The translations under genes were made by a program, and so were the position numbers. Under the pieces are notes generated by a model that saw nothing but the letters and a program-made list of their open reading frames with translations, was not told the origin of the DNA and ran no database searches. Shown piece by piece: positions 43,952 through 52,762 of a stretch of DNA of 64,000 nucleotides. The DNA is from Leptofilum sp041748655 (GTDB lineage Bacteria > Chloroflexota > Anaerolineae > Promineifilales > Promineifilaceae): contig JBGTCV010000043.1 of NCBI GenBank assembly GCA_041748655.1, forward strand, positions 1-64,000, given 5' to 3'. Positions within the stretch are counted from its first letter, which is position 1. Each line of letters opens with the position of its first letter.

Positions 43952-46609
43952 CTAGATTGCCAGGCTGGTTTCCAGCTTGTGCAGCCCATCCCAGACGCGC
44001 ATCAACTCTTCCAGATCGGAGATGTTTTCCAGGTCCATTTCCATCGCTTCGCGCAGTTCCGGTCTTTGCAGGTTGCGGTCGTGCTGCTTCAGCATTGGCT
44101 TGACGATGTGGGTGTTGAAGTCCCGCTCTGCCTTGGTGGCTTCCAGCCAGAAGAGGCGGCGCAGCCGGGGCAGCAGGTCGTCGTCGTTGAACAGGTCGTT
44201 GAGAATTTCGCCAAAGATGCGGTTGACCTTCACGGCAACGTTGTCCAGCTTGTCGGCGTAGCTCGCTTCCAGATCAGCCTGGGGCACTGGAGCGGCCGTT
44301 TCACCCAGAAAGCTAATCTCAAAGTCGGTGGCGGGTTGGGCCGGTTCATCCAGAATGGAGATGTTGATTTCCGGCTCTTCCGCCACGGCAGCCGATGCGG
44401 CTGCTTGCTGCGTGCTGTTGGGTGCTGGGGCGGTTAGCGCCATCTCGCGCCGAACCGATTCAACGCCATGCAGAGCCACATCCAGCAGCCGCTCGTTGGT
44501 GTTCAGCGACAGTTCCCGCTCGCCTTCATCCAGCCGGTGGTGTACGGAGCGTTCGGGCTTCATCAGCTCGTACATGGTGGCCTGCTGGCAGACGTGACGG
44601 AAGTTGCGCCCGACTCGTTCGACGAGCAGGTTGAACGCTTCATCCAGGTTGAGGCCATCGGCCGTTTCGCCGGGGATGGCGTAGCTGTATGGCTGGTTAT
44701 AGGCGGCGCGTTGCAGACGGCCGTATATCTCATGCGCTTCCAGGGTGCGTTCCAGCTCGGCGGCAATCACATCAGCCGCTTCAGGCATAAATTTGGAGAT
44801 GGAATCTTGCAAAATCAGCTCCACCTGGAACAGGATGCGCTTGATCGGAATTTCGATGCCGCTGGTGCCCCAGATGAGGTTGTCGTAGGTCACATCCCGG
44901 TCGTCCCAATATTCTGTGCCGTAATTTTCCAGCAGGGTTTCCACTTCGCGCTGGACGGCGTCTTGCACCATTCCTTTGATGCCGTTGAGGGTGGGGCGCA
45001 AGATATTGCGGAAACGGCCGTCGCTGTTGGTGCGGTTGTTTAGCTCCAGCAGGGCATTGTGGAAGGCCCGAGGCAGCTCTTTTTGCTGGCGAACGATGAC
45101 GTTTTCAAAGCGTCGCTCTTGAAGTTGCTCCCAGCTGTTGGCGAAGGGCGGGTGTACACCACGATGGGCCAGCTGTTTTTCGTAGTAGAAGCGCAGCGCT
45201 TGCAGGCTGTTGCGAATGCGGGTGGCTGCTTCGCGCAGCTGGGTGCGCACACGCTCGGTTTTGATGAAGGTGATCAGCTTTTCGCGCAGCAGCGGTACTT
45301 CGCTGAGTTTTAGGAGCGCTTCGGCCGTTTCCGGATCCAGCGGATCTTTCGTGTTGACCTGACCCAGCTGGTCGCGGAATACCTTGAGGATGCGCTCCGT
45401 TTCGCTGGCGAACTCGTCTGGCGCGTTGTCGGGGTCCTGCACGTAGAGGGCGGACGGGGCCATCACCAGGAAGTAGGGCCGATTGTGGCCGCGATCCCGA
45501 TACCGTTCCCAATAGTTGGGGGCGATGTAGCGGGTGACTTCTTTCACTTCCAGTTCGGCTTCTGGCAGGCCAGAGTTGAGGCGGTCGAACGCCTGGCGAA
45601 TGTTGCCGCCGTTGACGGCCAGGAAGATTTTGCTGGCCGCTTCATCCAGATCGCCGCCGCTGAGGCCAAAGAGACGATTTTCTTTGATCCAGTTGACGGC
45701 CGAAAGCGATTTCAGCTCATCGACACGCTGGCGACCGGCATCGGTGACGAGAACGATCATGGCGTCTTCGCGCTTCATCTCTTCCAGGGTGATCGCTTCG
45801 TGCAGCTTCATGCCTGCGCCCAGGCCTGGCACATCGACGATGCGCAGATAGCCATTCATGAGCAGGTTTTCCTGCCCGGCGCGGGGTTGAATCTTGAAGG
45901 TGGCGGATTTAATGAGCCGAATCTGGCGCTGCTGGCTGCCTTTGAAGCCGTCTTCACGCAGGTGGCGCAGGGAATCTTCATTGTCCAGAGACAGGCTGCG
46001 CGGGGCGGGCGGGCCTTCGGCGTACATTGATTTGTTGAGTTCGTAGGAGTCTAGGCAGTCGATGAGGATTTCCAGGTATTCGTCCCGCTCGGTTTTGGCG
46101 TTTTCAGCCCCGTCGGTCATGATTTGCTGGATCGCTTCGCGGGCTTGTTCGCGCTCGCCGTCGTTGATGATGTCGAAGCCGTCAATCTCGGCTAGCTGGC
46201 AGAGGCGGCGGACGCGCTGGGCGAATTCGTCCTGGGTCCAGTAGGTGAGGACGAGGGATTCAGCTTCGCCTTCCTGGGCCTGTTCGATGTAGACGATGGT
46301 GCCGGTAACGGCCGTAACGGCCCCGGTTGGCAGCAAGTTACGCCCCAGCAAGCCGTTGATGAGGGTGCTTTTGCCCACGCCCGTGCCGCCAAAAAAGACG
46401 AGGGTGTAGGTGCGCTGGGCCAGAATCTTTTGGGCCTCATCGACGCTTTGTTGTGCCTGGGGCACGGCGCGAATGAGGTAGTCGCGGGTCTGATCGATCA
46501 CTTGTTGCATATGAATCCAATGCTCGACCTGAGTGGGGCTGATATGGGGGAGTGTTTCCAGGGATGTTTTGAGGTCCTGATATTTATCGGTTTGCTTTTT
46601 CGGGCTCAT
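43952..46609 (-). CDS. Dynamin-like GTPase
   Basis: 885 residues. G1 (P-loop) GGTGVGKSTLINGLLG lies at 74-89, G2 Thr probably in AVTGTIVYIE, G3 is RIVDVPGLGAGMKLHE (about 258-273) and the TDAGRQRVDELKSLSAVNW stretch follows. A long helical middle and stalk-like C-terminal half follow, with an acidic linker (EEPEINISILDEPAQPATDF, about 743-762). Bacterial dynamin-like proteins remodel or tubulate membranes. There is no transmembrane helix. It opens the minus-strand operon that ends with RING proteins, with 46 bases to the next gene. Confidence 0.86.
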   Translation of the reverse strand: MSPKKQTDKYQDLKTSLETLPHISPTQVEHWIHMQQVIDQTRDYLIRAVPQAQQSVDEAQKILAQRTYTLVFFGGTGVGKSTLINGLLGRNLLPTGAVTAVTGTIVYIEQAQEGEAESLVLTYWTQDEFAQRVRRLCQLAEIDGFDIINDGEREQAREAIQQIMTDGAENAKTERDEYLEILIDCLDSYELNKSMYAEGPPAPRSLSLDNEDSLRHLREDGFKGSQQRQIRLIKSATFKIQPRAGQENLLMNGYLRIVDVPGLGAGMKLHEAITLEEMKREDAMIVLVTDAGRQRVDELKSLSAVNWIKENRLFGLSGGDLDEAASKIFLAVNGGNIRQAFDRLNSGLPEAELEVKEVTRYIAPNYWERYRDRGHNRPYFLVMAPSALYVQDPDNAPDEFASETERILKVFRDQLGQVNTKDPLDPETAEALLKLSEVPLLREKLITFIKTERVRTQLREAATRIRNSLQALRFYYEKQLAHRGVHPPFANSWEQLQERRFENVIVRQQKELPRAFHNALLELNNRTNSDGRFRNILRPTLNGIKGMVQDAVQREVETLLENYGTEYWDDRDVTYDNLIWGTSGIEIPIKRILFQVELILQDSISKFMPEAADVIAAELERTLEAHEIYGRLQRAAYNQPYSYAIPGETADGLNLDEAFNLLVERVGRNFRHVCQQATMYELMKPERSVHHRLDEGERELSLNTNERLLDVALHGVESVRREMALTAPAPNSTQQAAASAAVAEEPEINISILDEPAQPATDFEISFLGETAAPVPQADLEASYADKLDNVAVKVNRIFGEILNDLFNDDDLLPRLRRLFWLEATKAERDFNTHIVKPMLKQHDRNLQRPELREAMEMDLENISDLEELMRVWDGLHKLETSLAI

Positions 46610-46939
46610 GTGTGCGGTTACCTTCCTTGCAAAGATTTGATTTATTTAGCCGCAGATTTTGCGGATTACGCAGATTTTTTCTGCTTGAATGTGGTTATTG
46701 TTTGACGCCACAGGGGTTAGGAACGCCCATGATGTGGCGGTACACTGGTTTATACGCAAAGGGGTGGGGAAAGGTTGCACGGTTGGGGAAACGGCCGTTT
46801 AGCAGGCTAAAAAGCACCGTCATAGACAAATTACCTAACCCCAGCGGGGTATATTCTTACACGGCGCTTATTGATTTTACTTTGTTTCTATGATACCCTT
46901 CTGTTTATAACGCGGTGCGTTATATTATGGAGGCAAGTT
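46610..46939. other. Divergent spacer of dynamin-like and acetyltransferase genes
   Basis: Holds a CGCAGATTTTGCGGATTACGCAG repeat at about 46652-46674, CGCCACA with TGTGGCG at about 46706-46739, a CACCGTCATAG area and an ACCCCAGCGGGGT mini-hairpin near 46840. A possible TATAAC lies at 46906. No gene seen. Confidence 0.45.
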
Positions 46940-47509
46940 ATGATTATGGGAGCTAGGCAATTAGCCAAACGATTTACCACGAAGGATGGGCAGGAAGTCT
47001 GGGTGCGCTTACTGCGCCAGAAGGATGCGCATCATCTGGTAGATTTATTTGAACATATGGGCCCAGAGAGCCGCTACCGTCGCTTTCATCAGCCGGCGGA
47101 CAATGTGCCGCCTGAGCAGGTATGGGCGGAGGCGAGGCGGATTGCAACGGCCGTTCCCGACGACCAGCTGGGTCTGATTGCGTTTTCGTCGCTGCCGGAA
47201 GGGGTAGAAGTGGCAGTGGGCGCCGCCCGTATTGTCTGGCTTTCAGACAGTACGGCCGAAGTGGCGATGTCGGTGCGGGACGATCGGCAGGGGCAGGGCA
47301 TTGGCAAGCGGCTGCTGAACATGGTGCTGGAGATGGCTCAGATAGCCGGAGCGGAGATGGTGGTAGGTCTCATTCAGAATGACAATGATCCGATTTGGCA
47401 TCTGTTTGACCAGCTGCCGTACCCCATCCAGCGGACGATTGACGGAACGGAGTCGGAGATAGTGATTGATTTGACAAGGATGAAGGAAGGGGGGGAAACG
47501 GCCGTGTAG
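46940..47509 (+). CDS. GNAT family N-acetyltransferase
   Basis: 189 residues from ATG 46940 with ATGGAGG eight bases upstream. The GNAT fold shows VWVRLLRQKDAHHLVDLFEH at the N-terminus, the beta4 strand AEVAMSVRDDRQGQGIGKRL with the acetyl-CoA loop Q/RxxGxG/A (RQGQGIG, about 120-126), and a following helix. This form is like the acetyltransferase domain that accompanies acyl-CoA synthetase-type proteins. The substrate is not evident. A terminator is shared with the convergent neighbour. Confidence 0.85.
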   Translation: MIMGARQLAKRFTTKDGQEVWVRLLRQKDAHHLVDLFEHMGPESRYRRFHQPADNVPPEQVWAEARRIATAVPDDQLGLIAFSSLPEGVEVAVGAARIVWLSDSTAEVAMSVRDDRQGQGIGKRLLNMVLEMAQIAGAEMVVGLIQNDNDPIWHLFDQLPYPIQRTIDGTESEIVIDLTRMKEGGETAV

Positions 47510-47534
47510 CCATCGCCCCCCTTGCAAAATTGAA

Positions 47535-47569
47535 AACAAAACGCGCCCAGCGACGGGCGTGTTTTTGTT
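47535..47569. terminator. Bidirectional terminator between GNAT and CSLREA genes
   Basis: A hairpin AAACGCGCCC-agcgac-GGGCGTGTTT (about 47539-47564) flanked by A- and T-rich runs. Confidence 0.75.
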
Positions 47570-47957
47570 ATGGTTTTACGATGATGGGTAGGTACAGGTA
47601 TTGCAGGAGTGAGCCTTCTGGCTGAAATTCGACTGCGCCGATGTCGCAAACGGCCGTACCGTCCCCATTGCCATCTAACGAACGGGATACCCCTCGTTGA
47701 TCTATCTCCAGACAGGCTGTGTTGCTGCCTGCATCAATTGCCGGGCTGGCTGGTAGCAGCGCCATGGTAAACGTAGACCCACCATTATCCTGCAAGTCAC
47801 CCAATTGTGGATTTGTGTTGCTTATATCAGAGGGCTGCGAAAACCCACAACTGTTATCGCTGCTCAAATTATGACCAGCTGAAACGATACTGCCCATTGA
47901 GATGCCATTGGTCGTGCAGTTCCCGCCCAGGTTGTTGGCAATAATTGTGTTTGCCAC
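47568..47957 (-). CDS. C-terminal fragment of the CSLREA beta-helix protein (out of frame)
   Basis: 130 residues, continuing the protein encoded upstream after a frame change. Opening ANTIIANNLGGNC is a typical parallel-beta-helix rung, followed by the SPAIDAGSNTACLEIDQRGV and CDIGAVEFQPEGS repeat-end motif of this family and the tail LQYLYLPIIVKP. There is no ribosome site of its own. If the shift near 47990 is corrected, the upstream frame reads NGAVIADSDAILTVANTIIA straight into this one. Confidence 0.7.
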   Translation of the reverse strand: MANTIIANNLGGNCTTNGISMGSIVSAGHNLSSDNSCGFSQPSDISNTNPQLGDLQDNGGSTFTMALLPASPAIDAGSNTACLEIDQRGVSRSLDGNGDGTAVCDIGAVEFQPEGSLLQYLYLPIIVKP

Positions 47958-47959
47958 GG

Positions 47960-49069
47960 TTAAAATTGCATCGGAATCTGCGATAACGGCTCCATTAGGT
48001 AGATGCCACCCCCGGATGCAAAACCACTCATAGCATCATTATTATGAACTGTGCTGTTAGTAATGAGGAGGTTACCTTGAAAATTGAAAATGCCACCCCC
48101 TCTGCTGGATGTGGTGTTGTTTGTATAAATCGTACTGTTTGTTAGAGTAATGATGCCAAAATTAAAGATGCCACCCCCATCAAGGTAAACCGTGTTGCTA
48201 TAAATGTTCACACTGTTTAAGGTGGCGTTTGCAGAAGGAGCATTGTAAACACCACCACCAAAATATGAGTAGTTTTTGTAAAAATCACTTTCTTGGACCA
48301 ACAATAGGGCGTTATTGTTTATCGTGCCTCCTTGACCACCGATTCCTGCAATAAAATTATGGGCAAAAGTGGTGTTTGTCACGATTAAGGTTCCGTCGTT
48401 ATAAATTCCGTGTCCAGCAAAACTTGTATTGCTAAGCACTTCTGAATTGCTAATTTCCAGGGAACCGGCATTGTAAATTCCGCCGCCCAAGCCGCTGCCA
48501 AAGTCGCCAAGTGCGCTGTTGCTTAAAATAATGACGTCAGACACTTGAACTGCATTGGTTGGCAGCGCATTGTAAATGCCCCCGCCATTTGTATCTGGAA
48601 CTGTTGCAACTGAATTGAAGCCACCATTCCGAATAGTGAGATCACTGAATGAAACGGTTATATTGTTTGTCTCAGTAATATGAAAGACACGATCTATCAT
48701 TGAACCGTCTATGATAGTTGTATTTGCGCTGACGCCATTTATAGAAAGCGAATCGGTAATGTCTATGTCGCCAGATGCAGCGGCGTCCTCTTCTTGACCG
48801 GCAATTGAGAGTATAAAAGTATTGGCAGACAGGAAAATGCTATCGCTGCCTGGCAAGGCATTGGCTTCCATAACGGCCGCTCTTAACGTACACTGCCCAG
48901 GTACGGCCGTTTCACACACCCCATCCCCCGGATTCACATCCACCGCATCGACCGTGCTGTTGACAATGAAGGTGGCACTGGGGCTGGCTTTGGTTTGCAA
49001 CGCTGCCATAAACAAGAAAAGCAGCGCCACGGGAACGATTGTGGCTAGGGCCAATTTGGAATATTTCAT
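47960..49069 (-). CDS. CSLREA-domain parallel beta-helix secreted protein (frameshifted)
   Basis: 369 residues with a signal peptide (about 1-28), then the CSLREA-type opening FIVNSTVDAVDVNPGDGVCE and CTLRAAVMEANALPGSDSIF, and about ten repeating beta-helix rungs of the form GGGIYNxGxLxxxNSxxxxN. It stops prematurely in MEPLSQIPMQF because of a frame change at about 47990-48005. The whole gene would encode about 500 residues. Secreted or cell-surface, possibly adhesive. Sequencing error versus true pseudogene cannot be separated here. Confidence 0.8.
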   Translation of the reverse strand: MKYSKLALATIVPVALLFLFMAALQTKASPSATFIVNSTVDAVDVNPGDGVCETAVPGQCTLRAAVMEANALPGSDSIFLSANTFILSIAGQEEDAAASGDIDITDSLSINGVSANTTIIDGSMIDRVFHITETNNITVSFSDLTIRNGGFNSVATVPDTNGGGIYNALPTNAVQVSDVIILSNSALGDFGSGLGGGIYNAGSLEISNSEVLSNTSFAGHGIYNDGTLIVTNTTFAHNFIAGIGGQGGTINNNALLLVQESDFYKNYSYFGGGVYNAPSANATLNSVNIYSNTVYLDGGGIFNFGIITLTNSTIYTNNTTSSRGGGIFNFQGNLLITNSTVHNNDAMSGFASGGGIYLMEPLSQIPMQF

Positions 49070-49113
49070 GGAATCCTCCTGTTATTGTTGAGAGATGGGA
49101 TGGAAACGGCCGT

Positions 49114-51090
49114 TTACCTGGTAATCATTGGCAAATAAAGCATTTGTGTGGATGGCGATGGTGGCTCACCTTCAATCCAGGCGCCATAAAAATCGAACCC
49201 TTCGCCGGCTACATCGCTTACCTCTATCCACATGGCAAAAATATAGCCCGTGTCGCTGACGGCCACGCGAGGCGGCAGGCATGATATTTCTGCAGCGGCC
49301 GTTTGGCTTAAATCAATTAGGCCATCTGCTTCGTTCCAGAAATAGTTCGTTCTAGTTGTTTCATCCTGCCAGACGACAAACAAACCGTCATCAGCATCAG
49401 TGTCATGGCTGTATGAGCGGCCAGAAGTTGAGCAAGGCAAGCTTTCCCCAGCAAGGTGAACCATCTCCTCGGCGCTGTTCCAAATGTAAATCCCTTCAGG
49501 TTCGCCATTGAGCATGCCGTGCCAGGTGGTATAAGGTGCTCCGTTTCCCAAAAAAGCCAGCTTCATCGGTTCAAAACTGGTTGATACCGTGCCGATGTCT
49601 AGCTGGGTAAAGAGGTTGACAGGGGTGTTTGTGCCTGATCGCCAGAAGAAATTTTCATAAACCCCATTTTCTACAAGCTGTTCAGACCATAAGACAAAAA
49701 GCTCACCGTCGCTTTGTTGAACATACCGCCCCATACTGCCAATGCGTGTATTGCTGCCAGACAGCTGGCTTAAATTGGTAATGGTTTGGTTGATGTTGTT
49801 CCAGTTGTAATAATTTTCGTTGATCCCGTCGCCGCTAGTCCAGGTGAAGTGAACTTCGCTGCTCCCCGAAAGGCCGGTTAATGTGCCAAAGTTGATGGGT
49901 ACGGCCGTTGCCAGAATCACAATCGGCTGAACCAGGCTGCTGTTCCAGTAACGATAGCGGCGCTGGCCAGAAAACTGGTCTACCAAAACGGTATGAAAGG
50001 TATCGGAATCATCTTTGTAAATGGCATAGTTGGGGTAACATTCGCCGCCTGGGGCCAGAGTGGTAGTGGTTTGGCTGCTTGTGTCCCAGGTTGCCAGGCA
50101 GACACCGGCAAGTTCTTTGACCCAAAAGAGATAGGCAGTGTCGGTTGAATCGACAAACCAGCTTCTTAGCGTCACTGTACCGCCCAAATTATCGGTGGAT
50201 GCAGGAATGGCTTGCACGCTTTTTGTAGCAGAGTTCCAATAATTAATTGGGCCTTCCCAATCGGCTAACCAGGCGATATGAGCTACATTGTTGATAACGA
50301 TCATGTTTTGAATGCCCGGCAGCACAATAGGCGTGAGCAAGGTCGAGTTCCAGTAAAAATAAATAATGGTACTGCCATCATTGCCATACTCGGCCCAGGT
50401 GACGTGGGCGGTGTTGCTGCCTAGCATGATGCGTGTAGGGCCAAAGTTGTACTCATCCCCTTCGGTTTGGCTGCGGTCGGTAAGCAGCGTTGTGCCGCTG
50501 GCCACGCTCCAGTGAAACATATCCCGCCCTTCTGCCGTGCCGGTATCTTCGATCCAGATAACATGGGGATTGCCAGCTTTGTCCAGATGAATATTGATCG
50601 TGTTGGTGAGCGGCCAAACATAACCTTCTGTTTGGGTGCGGTTGGTGAGAAGCAGGGTTCCGGTAGCGGCGCTCCAGTAAAAGAGGTCGGTGCCTTCTGC
50701 CGTGCCCGTTTCTTCTACCCAGACAATGTGAAAGGTGCCGTCTGGGGCAACGGCCGTATCATACATATAAAAGGTCACATCCCCCTCACTTTTGTCCCAG
50801 TCCGATAATCGTATTGTGGCGCCGCCTGGCAACTGCCGGTAAAAAAAGTCGCTCCCTTCGCTGCCATTCCCCTTTTCTTGCCAGTAAAAGTGAGCAATGT
50901 TGCCGCTGGGTTCCAGGCCATAGCTGGTGTCAAATAGGAAAACGTCTTCAATTGTCTGGTTGTGGCTCGACAGCAGTTCAACGGTAAAGGGAGGGCTATT
51001 GCCAGCTTGCGTGGGGCTGGATCTGGAAATAAAAACGAGGAAAATTGGTAAGCAAAAACCAATAAGTAGAGGGAAAATCATTCGTTTCAC
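49114..51090 (-). CDS. Secreted repeat protein, possible beta-propeller
   Basis: 658 residues with a signal peptide (about 1-29: IFPLLIGFCLPIFLVFIS). The remainder is a series of about 45-60-residue repeats with the pattern Asp/Trp-rich blades such as FHIVWVEETGTAEGTDLFYW, PHVIWIEDTGTAEGRDMFHW and VHFTWTSGDGINENYYNWNN, consistent with a beta-propeller. The end is TQMLYLPMITR, the tail type also seen in the CSLREA protein and the subtilase. Function unknown; extracellular. It lies upstream of the CSLREA gene on the same strand by 44 bases. Confidence 0.72.
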   Translation of the reverse strand: MKRMIFPLLIGFCLPIFLVFISRSSPTQAGNSPPFTVELLSSHNQTIEDVFLFDTSYGLEPSGNIAHFYWQEKGNGSEGSDFFYRQLPGGATIRLSDWDKSEGDVTFYMYDTAVAPDGTFHIVWVEETGTAEGTDLFYWSAATGTLLLTNRTQTEGYVWPLTNTINIHLDKAGNPHVIWIEDTGTAEGRDMFHWSVASGTTLLTDRSQTEGDEYNFGPTRIMLGSNTAHVTWAEYGNDGSTIIYFYWNSTLLTPIVLPGIQNMIVINNVAHIAWLADWEGPINYWNSATKSVQAIPASTDNLGGTVTLRSWFVDSTDTAYLFWVKELAGVCLATWDTSSQTTTTLAPGGECYPNYAIYKDDSDTFHTVLVDQFSGQRRYRYWNSSLVQPIVILATAVPINFGTLTGLSGSSEVHFTWTSGDGINENYYNWNNINQTITNLSQLSGSNTRIGSMGRYVQQSDGELFVLWSEQLVENGVYENFFWRSGTNTPVNLFTQLDIGTVSTSFEPMKLAFLGNGAPYTTWHGMLNGEPEGIYIWNSAEEMVHLAGESLPCSTSGRSYSHDTDADDGLFVVWQDETTRTNYFWNEADGLIDLSQTAAAEISCLPPRVAVSDTGYIFAMWIEVSDVAGEGFDFYGAWIEGEPPSPSTQMLYLPMITR

Positions 51091-51343
51091 GGCTTGTATC
51101 CTTATCTTTTGTGAAAAATTTGGGTCAAAACGGCCGTTCCCCTTTCAACTGGCAAGAAACGCCGAACACAGACAGAATTATAATTCCGAAAATCCCAACA
51201 TACAATTTATTCAACCGACATTTTGCCTACGTTGGATCGGTTTTGGATCGATGCCCGAATGTAGTATGAAATGGTTGACGCAAACGGCCGTTCCATAGAA
51301 AATGGCCCTGGCGACAACAACTCAACCTTTAGGAGGTGGCTTT

Positions 51344-52186
51344 ATGAGTGGACCGTGGCGACAGCGCAGCGGCCTTTGGCAGGCAGATATTGCTTCCATT
51401 GTGCTGCTCATCCTCTTTGTCCTGGCTATTTTTGGCCTGGAAGCGTGGCTTCAGCCCCAATTTACCCCCACATCATTGATGTTAACCGGCATTTTTATCG
51501 CGTTGGTACCGGCTGTTATCTGGCTGGCTTTCTTTTACCGGCGAGATCGATTAGAGCCGGAACCCAAGCATCTGGTGCTGCAAATGGTGATTCTGGGTGG
51601 CCTGCTGGCCAGCGCCATCGGCATTCCCGTGGTGGATGGCCTGTTTGGTGTGCCCCAATGGCTCAGCAGCAGCCCCGCCTGGGCGCAGCTGCTGGGTGGC
51701 TTTCTCATCGTGGGCATGACCCAGGAATTTTTGAAATATGCGGCCGTTCGCTTTTCCGTTTATTACGCGGCCGATTTTGATGAGGCGATTGACGGCATCA
51801 TTTACGCCACGGCGGCGGCCATTGGCTTTGCCGTGGTGCTCAATATCCACTTTGTCGTTAGCTCCGGCGGGGTCAATTTAGGCTCCGGGGCCATTCGCAT
51901 TGTGCTCACCACATTGGCCCAGGCCAGTTTTGCCGGGGTGGTGGGCTACTTTTTGGGGCGGATGAAGTTTGAGAAACGGCCGCTTTGGTGGATGCCCCTC
52001 GGTTTAACCGTGGCGGCGGCCCTGAACGGTCTCTTCTACTTCCTGCGGGGTAACCTGAGCCAGAGCAATCTGGGCACGGTGAACAACTGGGTGGGGCTGC
52101 TGCTGGCTGCTGTTTTAGCGGCGGCAATCACCTGGTTCCTCTCCCGCTCCATTCAGCACGATTTGGCCGTGCATGGAGGTGACTAA
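51344..52186 (+). CDS. PrsW-like intramembrane protease-family protein, degenerate motif
   Basis: 280 residues, about eight membrane segments. AGGAGG lies six bases before ATG 51344. The family block is MTQEFLKYAAVRFSVYYAAD, where PrsW normally has EExxK; the first Glu is Gln. The later block, IDGIIYATAAAIGFAVVLN, lacks the usual Glu-Asn. So it may be altered in or without catalytic activity, unlike the second copy at 62880-63872. Stop and next ATG touch directly (TAAATG), indicating an operon with the following two genes. Confidence 0.75.
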   Translation: MSGPWRQRSGLWQADIASIVLLILFVLAIFGLEAWLQPQFTPTSLMLTGIFIALVPAVIWLAFFYRRDRLEPEPKHLVLQMVILGGLLASAIGIPVVDGLFGVPQWLSSSPAWAQLLGGFLIVGMTQEFLKYAAVRFSVYYAADFDEAIDGIIYATAAAIGFAVVLNIHFVVSSGGVNLGSGAIRIVLTTLAQASFAGVVGYFLGRMKFEKRPLWWMPLGLTVAAALNGLFYFLRGNLSQSNLGTVNNWVGLLLAAVLAAAITWFLSRSIQHDLAVHGGD

Positions 52187-52759
52187 ATGACCCCCGTCAG
52201 CGTACCAAACCCCCAATTGACCGCTGAACGGCAGTCGGCTGTTTTGACAGTGTGCCTGCTGCTGATCGCTTTATTGTTGGGCTGGCAGGTGAAAACGGCC
52301 GTACAAAACGCCAGCCGCACCATCGAACAAGGTGGGTTTATGGCCGATGTGCCCCCTGGCTGGCTGGTGCAGCCCGGCGCAGGTGATCTGGTGGTCGTGG
52401 CCCGCAATCCGCAGGCGCTGAACCATCTGTACCGCGTCAGCCAGCTGCCTGCCGCCAGCGATCTGGACAGTTTGGCCGAAAACCGCAATCTGGTCCGCAT
52501 CCGCCTGGACAGCTCCTACCGCGTTCTGGACGCTTCCCCCGTCATTTTTGATGGACGTGATGGCTACAAAATCAACTTTGCCCGCGTCGATCTCAACCCC
52601 AACGGCCTGCCCCAGGTCATCGAAGGGATCGATTACTACTTTGCCGCCGAGGATCGGGTCATCATTCTGTCGCTGGAAGCGCGAAGCGAAACCTTTGCCA
52701 CAGCGCTGCCTGCTTTTCAGCGATTTATGCAATCCGTGACCTACCAATCAGGAGAGTGA
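52187..52759 (+). CDS. Membrane-anchored protein of unknown function
   Basis: 190 residues with one N-terminal membrane helix (about 15-33: AVLTVCLLLIALLLGWQVKT) and an exported alpha/beta domain starting at PPGWLVQPGAGDLVVVARNP. The layout of a single anchor with a PsbP/DcrB-like domain is possible but not certain. It is sandwiched between a PrsW-like gene and an HtrA-like protease gene with almost no spacing, so it may be a partner of these proteases. Confidence 0.65.
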   Translation: MTPVSVPNPQLTAERQSAVLTVCLLLIALLLGWQVKTAVQNASRTIEQGGFMADVPPGWLVQPGAGDLVVVARNPQALNHLYRVSQLPAASDLDSLAENRNLVRIRLDSSYRVLDASPVIFDGRDGYKINFARVDLNPNGLPQVIEGIDYYFAAEDRVIILSLEARSETFATALPAFQRFMQSVTYQSGE

Positions 52760-52762
52760 GGC

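Noticed and set aside
36077..46609. Type II Bil or CBASS-type antiphage operon
   Set aside because: No CD-NTase gene and no four-gene Bil arrangement; RING, dynamin and double JAMM genes differ from both, so only the functional analogy is kept.
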